From assembly GCA_902826945.1 (NCBI GenBank), contig CADEGS010000001.1, positions 113,568 to 139,381 on the forward strand: DNA of 25,814 bases, read 5' to 3'. Shown here piece by piece: positions 15,470 through 23,441 of the stretch (within the stretch, counting starts at the first letter, position 1; every line of letters starts with the position of its first letter). Below the pieces are notes generated by a model. That model did no database searches and had not been told where the DNA came from. It saw only the letters and a program-made list of their open reading frames with translations. The stretch comes from an uncultured bacterium (GTDB taxonomy: Bacteria > Planctomycetota > UBA1135 > GCA-002686595). A program made the translations under genes and the position numbers.

Positions 15470-18400
15470 TCATGCCCGGAGCCAGTCTTCGAGCCGCGCC
15501 AGCAGCGCGGCGCGCTCGGGGGCCGCCAGGAACGCGTCCTGCAGCGCGGCCTCGCCCTCGAGGGACGCGAGGAGCCGCTCGAGCTGGCTCAGGCACCCGT
15601 GCAGCCAGCGCACCGCTCGCTCGCGCTGCCCGCGCTCCTCGCAGGCGAGCGCGAGCTCGTGCCCGGTCCTCCACTCGAGCTCGGGCATGCCGAGCTCGCG
15701 CGCGCGATCGAGCGCGGCGAACAGCGCCCGCGACGCCTCGCCGGGCTCGCCGCGCGCGCGCGCCAGGCGTCCCTCGCACAGGGACACCCGGCCGGCGAGC
15801 GGCGCCAGCCCTTGCCCCTCGGCGATCGCGCGCGCCTCCGTGCACAGGCGCCGCGCCGCGTCGAGCTCGCCGCGCTCGCTCGCACCCCACGCCGCCGCCA
15901 CGAGCCCCAGCGCGAGCCCGCGCGGCTCGTCCGCCGCGCGCAGCAACGCGAGGCTGCGCTCGGCGTCCGCGCGCGCCTGCGCGCCGCCCAGCGTCGCGCG
16001 CAGCGCCAGGCAGCGGCCCTCCTCGGGACCGCTCCGTGCCTCGCGCGCCGCGGCCAGCCCCTCCTCGAGCGCGGCGCGCGCGCGCGCCTCGCGGCCGATG
16101 GCCGCCTCCACCGCCGCGCGCGCGTAGAGCGCGTCGATCAGGACGGCGTCGCGCTCGCCCGCCGCCTGCGCGATCGCGACCGCGCGCTCGGCGTGGTGGC
16201 GCGCGCGCCCGAGCTCGCCCTTCTCCAGCCAGGTGGAGGAGAGCGAGGCGTGCGTGTGCGCCGCGCCGGCGACGTCGCCGCCGTCCTCGCGCATGCGCAG
16301 CACGCGCTCGTCGCGCTCGATCGACGCGCCGAAGCGGCCCGTCCAGCGGTCGAGCTTGGCCAGGTTCGAGAGCGGCGCCGGCAGCCCGCGCCGGTCGCCC
16401 GCGCGCTCCTTGCGCTCGAGCGACGACTCGTACGCCGCGCGCGCCTCTGCCAGGCGGCCGCGCAGGCTCGCGACGCTGCCCAGGTTGGCCCAGGCGCGCC
16501 CCGCGCCGAGCGCGTCGCCGTTCCCCTCGTGGATCGCGAGCGCGCGCCGCCAGTGCTCGTCGGCGCCGCTCAGGTCGCTCTTGTCGTAGGCCAGCACGCC
16601 CAGGTTGTTCCAGAGCGAGGCCGCCTGCTGCGAGCGCGCGCCCTCGCCCAGGGCGCGCAGGCCGTCGCGCAAGAGACGCTCGGCCAGGGACGCGTCGCCT
16701 TGGCGGCGCGCGAGCAAGCCCCCCGTGGCGCACAGCTCCGCCACGTCCGACGGCTCGCGCGCCAGCGCCAGCCCCGCGCGCAGCGCCGCGTGCGCCTCCT
16801 CGAAGCGGCCGAGCTCCGCCAGCGCGCGCGAGCGCTTGTGCAGGCGCCGAACGCGCACGGCGGCGCTCTCCGGACCGACCGCGCCGAGCGCGCGCTCGAA
16901 GGCGGCCTGGGCCGCTTCGAGCTCGCCCAGGCGGAAGCGCACGTCGCCCTCGAGCTCCGCCAGCGCCGGCCCCGGCGCGCGCCCGCGGGCCGCGAGGAAG
17001 CGCCCCACGCGCCCCAGCCACACGCGCGCCTCGCGCGGCGCGCCGGCCGCGAGCAGCGCCGCCACGGCGTGCTCGGCGTGGCGCGGCACGGCCTCCGCGT
17101 CCTCGGCGCCGAGCGCGTGCTCGAGCAGCGCCGGGGCGAGCTCGCCCGCGGTCGGGGTGCCGGAGACCAGCGCCGCGAGCGCGCGCGCGTGCTGCGCGCG
17201 CCGGCCGGGCTCGTCGAGGCGCTCGAGCAGCGCCAGGCGCAGGGTCGAGCGGGCCAGCTCGAAGCGCTCGTCCGGACCGCCCGCGCGCGCCAGCACGCCG
17301 CGCGCGGCGAGCGCGCCGCAGACCTCCAGCGCGTCGGCGCGCGCGCGCCGCAGCAGCGCGGCCGCGACCTCCGCCCCGAACGGGCGCGCGAGCACCGAGA
17401 GCGCGATCGCGGCGGCGCGCAGCGGCGGCTCGAGCGCGTCGATCTCGCGCTCGACGTCCGCGGCCAGGCGCGCGGGCATGCCTTCCCAGAGCCAGCGCTC
17501 CAGGGCTTGCTCGGGGTGCGCGCGCGCCCAGCGCGCGGCCGAGACCAGGAAGCCCGGGCGCCCGCCCGTGGCGCGCGCGAGCGCGCGGCGGACGGGCGGC
17601 TCGAGGCCAGGCGCGAGCGTCGCGACGAGCGCCTCGGAGGCCTCGTCGTCGAGCTCCTCGAGCGCGATGCGCTCGAGCCCCTCGCGCTGCGCGAGGCGCA
17701 CCAGCTCCGCCGCCCCCTCGCCGCCGGTGCGCACGGCGAGCACCGCCGCCCAGGTGTCCCGCGAGCGGCTCGCGGCCAGCCGCTCGAGCAGGCGCAGCGA
17801 GGCCTCGTCCAGGCGCTGCGCGTCCTCGACCAGGACCAGCAGCGGCCGTCGCCGCGCCACGCGCGCGAGGAGCCCCTCCCACGCGGCGGCGTCGTCTGCG
17901 CCCGGCCGCTCGGGGCCGCAGGCCTCGGGCTCGACCAGCAGCAGGTGGCGCAGCGCCTCCGTCCACGGACCGAGAGCGTCGGTCCCGCCCGCGGACACCG
18001 GCACGACCAGGGCGCCGCGCATCTCGGCCGCGCGCTGCCACTCGAGGAGCAGCGCCGACTTCCCGATCTCGGGCTCGCCCGTGACGAGCGCGACGTGGCG
18101 CTCGGGACCGCGCAGCAGCCGATCGGTCGCCTCGCGCACGGCGGCGAGCTCCTCCCCGCGGCCGACGAAGCGCGCGCCCCCGCCCGAGCGCGGCGTCGCG
18201 CCGAGCGCCTCGAGGTCCGCCAGCGCCGCGCCGGCGTTGCGGTAGCGCACGTCGGGGTCGCGCGCGACGAGCCGCTCGAGCACGGCCAGGAGCGGGCGGC
18301 CGAGGACGCGTCCGCCCCCCGCCGCGGGCTCCCAGCGCCCGACCACGTCGAGGAAGCTCGCGCCCAGGGCGTGCAGGTCGGTGGCGGAGGTCGGCGGCTC

Positions 18401-18934
18401 GCCGTCGAGGATCGAGGGCGCCGCGTAGCGCGGGGTGCCGCGCACCAGCCCGCGCGGACCGCTGGCGGCGTCGCCGCCGAGGCCGAGGTCGATCACCTTC
18501 AGCCACGGCTCGTCGCCCGCGCGCGCGACGATCAGGTTGGACGGCGTGAGGTCGCCGTGCACGAGCCCCCAGCGCCCGAAGCAGTCGAGCAGCGAGCAGC
18601 CCTGCGCGAGCACGAGCGCCAGCTCCTGCTCGGAGAGCTCGGGGGCCGCCGCGTCGAGCGGCCGCCCCGCCACCAGCTCGAGCGTGAAGTAGCTGCGCCC
18701 CTCGGGCGTGCGGCCGTAGGCGAAGGCGCGCGGCAGGTGCGGGTGATCGAGGCGGCCGAGCAGCTCGAACTCGCGGCGCAGGCGCTCGCCGTCCTCGCCG
18801 CCGGTCGCTCCCGCGAGCTTGAGCGCGACGCGCCGGCGCAGCGCGTGGTCCTCGGCCAGGAACACCGTCGCGCTGGCGCCGGAGCCCAGCTCCTCCAGCA
18901 GCTCGTAGCGATGGTCGACGAAGCCGCGCCCCAC
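15470..18934 (-). CDS. Ser/Thr kinase-AAA ATPase-TPR regulatory protein (1154 aa)
   Basis: Domain order: protein kinase (about 8-260), AAA_16-type ATPase (about 265-520), then TPR repeats (about 640-1130). Kinase motifs: G-loop LGSGASATVF, K39 in VALK, E55, catalytic loop HGDLTPSN (D128, N133), DLG with D149, and RGTPRYAAPS in the activation segment. The loop lacks both the HRD arginine and the usual lysine two residues after the aspartate (T130). ATPase motifs: Walker A GEPEIGKS (K292) and Walker B LLVLVEDAQ (D371). A typical TPR is LWNNLGVLAYDKSDLSGADE. The GTG at 18934 is the likely start because it directly precedes the kinase fold. The stop overlaps an ATG of the downstream histidine kinase frame (ATGA). 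The architecture matches fused Ser/Thr-His kinases (HstK-like), minus the His kinase half, which is the next gene. Trigger and targets unknown. Confidence 0.9.
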   Translation of the reverse strand: MGRGFVDHRYELLEELGSGASATVFLAEDHALRRRVALKLAGATGGEDGERLRREFELLGRLDHPHLPRAFAYGRTPEGRSYFTLELVAGRPLDAAAPELSEQELALVLAQGCSLLDCFGRWGLVHGDLTPSNLIVARAGDEPWLKVIDLGLGGDAASGPRGLVRGTPRYAAPSILDGEPPTSATDLHALGASFLDVVGRWEPAAGGGRVLGRPLLAVLERLVARDPDVRYRNAGAALADLEALGATPRSGGGARFVGRGEELAAVREATDRLLRGPERHVALVTGEPEIGKSALLLEWQRAAEMRGALVVPVSAGGTDALGPWTEALRHLLLVEPEACGPERPGADDAAAWEGLLARVARRRPLLVLVEDAQRLDEASLRLLERLAASRSRDTWAAVLAVRTGGEGAAELVRLAQREGLERIALEELDDEASEALVATLAPGLEPPVRRALARATGGRPGFLVSAARWARAHPEQALERWLWEGMPARLAADVEREIDALEPPLRAAAIALSVLARPFGAEVAAALLRRARADALEVCGALAARGVLARAGGPDERFELARSTLRLALLERLDEPGRRAQHARALAALVSGTPTAGELAPALLEHALGAEDAEAVPRHAEHAVAALLAAGAPREARVWLGRVGRFLAARGRAPGPALAELEGDVRFRLGELEAAQAAFERALGAVGPESAAVRVRRLHKRSRALAELGRFEEAHAALRAGLALAREPSDVAELCATGGLLARRQGDASLAERLLRDGLRALGEGARSQQAASLWNNLGVLAYDKSDLSGADEHWRRALAIHEGNGDALGAGRAWANLGSVASLRGRLAEARAAYESSLERKERAGDRRGLPAPLSNLAKLDRWTGRFGASIERDERVLRMREDGGDVAGAAHTHASLSSTWLEKGELGRARHHAERAVAIAQAAGERDAVLIDALYARAAVEAAIGREARARAALEEGLAAAREARSGPEEGRCLALRATLGGAQARADAERSLALLRAADEPRGLALGLVAAAWGASERGELDAARRLCTEARAIAEGQGLAPLAGRVSLCEGRLARARGEPGEASRALFAALDRARELGMPELEWRTGHELALACEERGQRERAVRWLHGCLSQLERLLASLEGEAALQDAFLAAPERAALLARLEDWLRA

Positions 18935-18966
18935 GCGCTCACTCTAGCGCGGGGGCGCGGCCCGGC

Positions 18967-18984
18967 CCGCGAGGGCGGTCGCGG
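18967..18984 (-). terminator. Hairpin abutting the stop at 18985
   Basis: Arms ccgcga (18967-18972) and tcgcgg (18979-18984) are perfect reverse complements with a 6-nt loop. The hairpin touches the TGA of the upstream secreted-protein gene and sits 33 bases before the GTG of the kinase gene. No U tract. Confidence 0.35.
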
Positions 18985-20208
18985 TCAGTGCGCGCCGTCG
19001 GTGATCGTGTTGCCGGCGCCGGTCGCCAGGAAGCGCATGCCGCGCAGCTGGCCGGTGAAGGCGTTCCCCGAGCCGCTGATCGCGAGCTCGCCCGCGGCGC
19101 GCAACGAGCCGACGAGGTCGTTCGCGCTGCCGCCGACCGTGAGCTTGCCGGCGCACGACCAGCCCAGCACCCCGCCGGCCGCGGGGCGCAGGAGCGAGGC
19201 CTCGCTGGCGAGCACGACGTCGTTCGTCGCGATCAGCGTCACGCTGCCCGCCAGCGCCTGGCCCTCGACGTGGATCGAGCCGCTGGTGCTGATCACCCGG
19301 CCGTCGGCGGGCCAGCTCTGCTGGTCGTCGCTGACGACGAGCTGGCCGCCGGCGTCCAGGCCGACCGTGACGTCGCCGTCGAACAGGAGCGCTCCCGGCT
19401 GCGCCTCGAGCCAGGCGCGCGAGCGCGGCGGCGCGGGTAGCGTCGTCGAGGCGCGCTGCTCGGGCTCCTTCTCGAACACCGCCGTGCCGCCCACGGAGCG
19501 CACGTAGCTGCTGGCCCACAGCACGTCGGCGCGGAAGGTCTGGTCGTAGCCGCCGACGCGCACGCCCCCGCCGGCGCGCAGCGTGCCGTGGAAGGCGTTG
19601 TCGTGGCCGGAGACGTCGATCGAGCGCGAGCCGCCGTCGGAGGTCTGCACCAGGTCGCCGAGCCAGAAGGGGATGCGCGGAGCGCCGAGCAGCGCCTCGC
19701 GCGCGGCGTACTGCTGCGCGTCGTAGACGTACATCCAGGCGACGTGCGCCCCCGAGCCAGCGGCCACGAGCTGGACGCGCGCCGCCGCCTCGCTGCCGAC
19801 CGCCGGCTCCGGCGTCGGGTCGTAGCTCGGGTCGAAGGGCTCCCCGAAGAGGTCGATCTCGACGCCGGCCAGCGTGCCTGCGGAGAGCATCGCGCCCAGG
19901 GTGCCGCCGGTCGCGAGCGCGACGCCCGACTCGTCCTGGACGGTCGCGCCGAACGCTTCCTTGGCGAAGACGCGCAGCTGCGCCAGCCGCGCCGGATCGC
20001 TGGCGTCGTCGTTGCGCACGAGCACGCCGACGTCGTGGCTCGCGAGGTAGAGGCCCACCACGTCCCACTCGGGCTCGGGGCGCGGGTCGGAGAGCAGCTC
20101 CTGCGCGGCCGAGGCGCAAGAGCTCGGGACGTCGAGGCTGCCCTGCGCGAGGACCGACGGCGCGGCGAGCAGCAATGCGGGGACGAGGAGCGCTTTGGGA
20201 TGCTTCAT
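18985..20208 (-). CDS. Secreted beta-solenoid-like protein of unknown function (407 aa)
   Basis: The ATG at 20208 starts a signal peptide (MKHPKALLVPALLLAAPSVLAQG, cleavage after AQ likely). Two related solenoid-type regions are visible: about residues 199-240 (VSGHDNAFHGTLRAGGGVRVGG) and about 357-405 (VGGSANDLVGSLRAAGEL, then ISGSGNAFTGQLRGM and TGAGNTITDG). The rung pattern is roughly xSGxxNxFxGxLRAxG, about 21 residues. This pattern resembles GSGN/FxG rungs in some pilus-associated adhesins and polymer-forming proteins, but I cannot assign a named family. Between them lies IHVEGQALAGSVTLIATNDV, a similar strand-rich stretch. It is a monocistronic gene upstream of the Ser/Thr kinase unit. 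The Shine-Dalgarno is weak. Confidence 0.78.
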   Translation of the reverse strand: MKHPKALLVPALLLAAPSVLAQGSLDVPSSCASAAQELLSDPRPEPEWDVVGLYLASHDVGVLVRNDDASDPARLAQLRVFAKEAFGATVQDESGVALATGGTLGAMLSAGTLAGVEIDLFGEPFDPSYDPTPEPAVGSEAAARVQLVAAGSGAHVAWMYVYDAQQYAAREALLGAPRIPFWLGDLVQTSDGGSRSIDVSGHDNAFHGTLRAGGGVRVGGYDQTFRADVLWASSYVRSVGGTAVFEKEPEQRASTTLPAPPRSRAWLEAQPGALLFDGDVTVGLDAGGQLVVSDDQQSWPADGRVISTSGSIHVEGQALAGSVTLIATNDVVLASEASLLRPAAGGVLGWSCAGKLTVGGSANDLVGSLRAAGELAISGSGNAFTGQLRGMRFLATGAGNTITDGAH

Positions 20209-20440
20209 GGATGGAGAGCGGGTTTGGGGATTGGGGCGCGGGCGCGGCCTCCGGGCGCTCCGGTCGCCGCCGGGTCGGCACGGAGCGGGCTGCGCGCGCT
20301 CCTGGCCCCGTGCGGCGCTTTCGACTGGCTCCGGAAGGAGGTTGAACCGCCCACCTCCCCGCAGCCCGCGGGGCCTCGCCCGGGCGGGCCGCAGGCGACG
20401 CGGCCCACACCCCCCAGAAACGGAGCACCGATACCCCGGA

Positions 20441-20515
20441 TTAGGCGCTTTCTACGAGGTCGCAAGACGCCTCAAAGGTAGCCAGGCGGCCCATTCTTGG
20501 GTTCGACTCGCCTAA
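20441..20515. repeat. 7-bp inverted repeat spanning 75 nt
   Basis: ttaggcg (20441-20447) and cgcctaa (20509-20515) are exact reverse complements enclosing 61 bases. The 75-nt span and the ttcgact string just before the right arm imitate a tRNA acceptor and T-loop, but the 3' T-stem is missing. Function unknown. Confidence 0.35.
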
Positions 20516-20523
20516 CTGCCTGC

Positions 20524-20547
20524 GGGACCTGCCTCTAGGCGTGTCCC
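20524..20547 (+). promoter_or_regulatory. Leader hairpin upstream of the glycosyltransferase gene
   Basis: gggac (20524-20528) pairs with gtccc (20543-20547), and gcc (20531-20533) with ggc (20538-20540), around a TCTA loop with one T-G pair and one C-T mismatch. It lies about 105 bases upstream of the ATG at 20653, in the probable 5' leader. Confidence 0.25.
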
Positions 20548-20652
20548 AGGAGGGGGACGGGCGTGCGCGACCCCGTGCCGCTGCATCCGGAAGCATGCCA
20601 GGCGCACTCGCGGCGGATGCGCGGGAGACCGCGGCACGGGCCCGGGCGTAGG

Positions 20653-22209
20653 ATGCGTCGCCCCATGCCTTCGCCGCGCCGAACGCTCGTCGTCGCCGCC
20701 GTCCTGGTCGGCCTCGGTCTGCGCGCGATGGGCCTCCTCCAGCCCTGGGACGGCGCCGACTGGCACAGCGCCCTGGGCGGCTTCGGGACGGGCGCCTACG
20801 CCCGCAACTTCGCCGAGAACGGCTTCGCGGAGTCCTGGTGGATGCCCTACCGCTGGAGCGTGCGCCTGGCGGACGGCTCGGTCGAGCGCTTCTGGTACAC
20901 GCACCATCCGGCGCTCTACTCGGTGCTCTCGGGCCTCGCCGTGCGGCTCCTGGGCGCGCACACCTGGGCGCTCCACGTGCCCTCGCTCCTGTTCTCCGCG
21001 CTGTCGCTCGGCGCATGCTGGAGGCTCGCCGCGGCGCTGGGCGGCCCGCGCGAGGCGGCGCTCGCGACCGCGTTCTTCGCCCTGCTCCCGATGGGCGTGT
21101 ACTACGGCATCCTGCCCTGGGCCGAGGTGCCGATCGCCTGGCTGCACATGGAGGTCGGGGCCGCCTACGTCGCGTGGTGGCGCACGCGCTCGCGGCGCGC
21201 GCTCGCGCTGCTGCTCGCGTGCATCGTCCTGGGCGGCCTGCTCGACTGGCCGGCGCACTTCCTGCTGCCGGCCCTGTGCGTGCACCTCGCCTGCACGGCG
21301 CTGCGCCGGCGCGAGCCCGCGCGCTGGGCGGCCGTGGCGTGGATGGGCCTGGCGGCGGCGTTGCCGATCCTGGTCCACTGGCTGCACTTCCGGCTCGTGG
21401 AGCCGCACGCTCACCGCGTGGACACCGCCAACACGCTCTCCTGGGTGACGCAGCTGACGATTCCGGTCGCGCGCTGGCTGGACTTCCAGGGAACGTTCCT
21501 GGAGCGCTACTACGGCCTCGCCGTCCTCCTCCTGTGCGCCGCGGCGCTCGCGGCGCAGGTGCTGGGCGTGGCCCGCGGGCGGCGAGCCTTCGAGAACGGC
21601 CTGCGCCTGGCGCTCCTGACGCCGGCGCTCCTCTACGTGGGCCTGTTCCCGGCGCGCAGCACGAACCACGACTTCTTCTGGTACCTGTCCTTGCCGTGGG
21701 TGGCGCTCTCGTGCGGCCAGGCGTGCGCGGCGGCGCTCGAGCGGCTGCGCGGAGGGGCGCGGCGGCTGGCCGGGGCGGCGGCGGCGCTGCTCCTCGCCAG
21801 CGGGGCCGTGCACGGCTACGGGCTGTGGCGCGCGAAGGACGCGGAGGACTTCACCCGCTGGCGCGCGACGCCGCTCCTGCGCGAGGCGCTCGACGACCCG
21901 CGCAACGTCGTCGTGGCAAGCGCCGCGCGCGCGGGGCTGCTGCACTTCTTCGCGCGCGCTCCGCTGATCAGCGGCGTGCTGAGCGTGCCCGAGCTCGAGC
22001 GGCTGCGCGACGAGGTCCTCGCGCGCACCGAGCCCGACCGGCCGGTCCTGTTCTTGTTCGACCCGTCCGTGCTCGCCGAGCCGAGCCTGCGCGCCGCCCT
22101 GCTCCCGCTGCGCGAGGCGCTCGAGCGCCACGGCGCGCTGGTCGCGAGCGACGCCCGCGCGAGCCTCGAGCTGTTCGACATCGGCGCCTGGGCCCACCGC
22201 CAGCGATGA
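20653..22209 (+). CDS. GT-C-like membrane glycosyltransferase, GT39/ArnT-type (518 aa)
   Basis: Polytopic membrane protein with roughly nine to ten hydrophobic segments (for example LVVAAVLVGLGLRAMGL, LALLLACIVLGGLL, LAVLLLCAAALAAQVLG and LAGAAAALLLASGAV). After the first segment comes an extracytoplasmic loop with WDGADWHSALGGFGTGAYA, where the acidic residue of GT-C enzymes is expected, then WYTHHPALYSVLSGL, like the H-P loop of GT39 and dolichyl-phosphate-mannose-dependent enzymes. The C-terminal 120 residues are a soluble domain (NVVVASAARAGLLHFFA). Such enzymes move a sugar from a lipid-phosphate carrier to a lipid, glycan or protein outside the membrane. The ATG at 20653 is preferred, with ATG 20665 possible. 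It overlaps the SGNH gene by 4 bases (ATGA), so the two proteins are likely made together. Confidence 0.83.
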   Translation: MRRPMPSPRRTLVVAAVLVGLGLRAMGLLQPWDGADWHSALGGFGTGAYARNFAENGFAESWWMPYRWSVRLADGSVERFWYTHHPALYSVLSGLAVRLLGAHTWALHVPSLLFSALSLGACWRLAAALGGPREAALATAFFALLPMGVYYGILPWAEVPIAWLHMEVGAAYVAWWRTRSRRALALLLACIVLGGLLDWPAHFLLPALCVHLACTALRRREPARWAAVAWMGLAAALPILVHWLHFRLVEPHAHRVDTANTLSWVTQLTIPVARWLDFQGTFLERYYGLAVLLLCAAALAAQVLGVARGRRAFENGLRLALLTPALLYVGLFPARSTNHDFFWYLSLPWVALSCGQACAAALERLRGGARRLAGAAAALLLASGAVHGYGLWRAKDAEDFTRWRATPLLREALDDPRNVVVASAARAGLLHFFARAPLISGVLSVPELERLRDEVLARTEPDRPVLFLFDPSVLAEPSLRAALLPLREALERHGALVASDARASLELFDIGAWAHRQR

Positions 22210-23441
22210 AGCGCGCCCTCCGCCGCCTCCTGGTCGCGCTGGCCGCGCTCGTCGCGACCGACCAGGTCCTGCAGCGCACGGCGCTCGCCGACGGCGTCTT
22301 CCTCGGGCAGTGGATCGCCCCCTTCGACCCGCCGCTCTTCACGCCCTGGCAGAAGCGCCGCGTGGACGACCTGGCGCGCATCGTGGCCGGCGACCGGGAG
22401 CTCGCCGACGCCTCGACCTTCGACGCCGAGCTGGGCTGGTGCCCGGGCCCGGACAGGATCGTCGGTGCGTACGCCTTCGACTGGGCCGGCGCGCGCCTCG
22501 CGGGTGCGCCCCTCGCGCGCACGAAGGACCCCGCGCGCCGGCGCGTCGTGGCGGTCGGCGGGAGCTTCACGCAGTGCGCCGAGGTGAGCGCCGAGGCGAG
22601 CTGGCCGCATCTCGTCGCGCGCGCGACGGGGGTCGAGATGGCCAACCTGGGCGTGGCCGGGTACGGGATCGACCAGGCCTACCTGCGCCTCCTGCGCGAC
22701 GGCCTCGCGCTGGCGCCCGACGAGGTCTGGCTGGGCTTGCTGCCCGAGGGGCTGCCGCGCATCACCACCCTCTTCCCGCCCGTCTATCGCCACTGGAGCT
22801 CGGTGGTCGCCTTCAAGCCGATGTTCCGGCTGGACGAGCGGGGCGCGCTCGAGCTCGTCCCCAACCCGGCGCAGGACGTCGCGGGCGCGCTGGCGCTGCT
22901 GCGCGACCAGCGCGCCTTCGTCGCCGCGCTGGCGCCCAGCGACCACTGGGTGCAGCGCACGCCGACGGCGTTCGCGCCGCGCGGCACCTCGTGGGCGCAC
23001 GGGTCGGGCTTCGCCCGGCTGGCGCTGACGGCGCTCGAGAGCGGCGACCGCGACGCGCGGGGCTTGCTGGAGCCGCCCGGCGCGTTCCGCGACCTGGCGG
23101 TCGCGATCGTCCGGGCCATGGACGATCGCGCGCGAGCCGCCGGCGCGACGCTGCGCGTCGTCGTGCTGCCCTCGCGGCCGGACCTGCGCGACGCGCGCCG
23201 CGCGCGCGAGGCCTACTGGAGCGGCCTCGTGCGCGAGCTGCGGGCGCACGGCATCGACTGCATCGACCTCACGCCCGCCCTGCTCGAGGCGGGCGCGCCG
23301 GAGGCGGACGACTGGTGGATGCCGCAGGAGCACTACGCGCCGGCCGCGAACCGGCTGGTGGCCGGCGCGCTGGCGGAGGCGCTCGAGGCGCGTCAGGGCA
23401 GCTTCAGCTCCCAGAGCAGCGCGCCGTCGCTGCCGGAGTAG
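22206..23441 (+). CDS. SGNH/GDSL-fold protein, possible glycan acyl-transferase or esterase (411 aa)
   Basis: The ATG at 22206 overlaps the glycosyltransferase stop (ATGA). Residues 1-25 (MKRALRRLLVALAALVATD) form a signal peptide or anchor, so the domain is outside the cytoplasm. SGNH block I is GGSFTQC with nucleophile S120, followed by NLGVAGYGIDQAY (block II glycine). A KPMFRL...LELVPNP stretch is characteristic of a planctomycete-type SGNH subgroup. Near the C-terminus, WWMPQEHYAPAANRL carries the catalytic histidine H376. The aspartate normally three residues before it is proline (P373), and no clear GxND block is seen, so the catalytic set is atypical. With the glycosyltransferase it may add or remove acyl groups on a surface glycan. 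The 3' end overlaps the convergent FG-GAP gene by 49 bases. Confidence 0.8.
   Translation: MKRALRRLLVALAALVATDQVLQRTALADGVFLGQWIAPFDPPLFTPWQKRRVDDLARIVAGDRELADASTFDAELGWCPGPDRIVGAYAFDWAGARLAGAPLARTKDPARRRVVAVGGSFTQCAEVSAEASWPHLVARATGVEMANLGVAGYGIDQAYLRLLRDGLALAPDEVWLGLLPEGLPRITTLFPPVYRHWSSVVAFKPMFRLDERGALELVPNPAQDVAGALALLRDQRAFVAALAPSDHWVQRTPTAFAPRGTSWAHGSGFARLALTALESGDRDARGLLEPPGAFRDLAVAIVRAMDDRARAAGATLRVVVLPSRPDLRDARRAREAYWSGLVRELRAHGIDCIDLTPALLEAGAPEADDWWMPQEHYAPAANRLVAGALAEALEARQGSFSSQSSAPSLPE

Larger units (their letters stand above)
20209..20652. other. 444-base divergent spacer with no supported gene
   Basis: Lies between divergent starts (20208 minus, 20653 plus) and must hold promoters for both. 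Short frames here have shadow-type composition and no recognisable domain. The part at 20430-20530 looks less GC-rich than its surroundings and contains an inverted repeat, a small hairpin and a T-loop-like string (gggttcgactc at 20499-20509). I could not fold a full tRNA from it on either strand. Confidence 0.5.

Noticed and set aside
14491..18084. Plus-strand frames over 1000 codons opposite the Ser/Thr kinase gene
   Set aside because: Low-complexity Arg/Ala/Pro text produced by codon-phase effects; the minus strand carries clear kinase, ATPase and TPR motifs.
20441..20520. Possible tRNA gene (7-bp acceptor-like pair, T-loop-like ttcgact)
   Set aside because: No 5-bp T-stem can form around the loop, no D-arm or anticodon arm is recognisable, and the reverse strand does not fold either.
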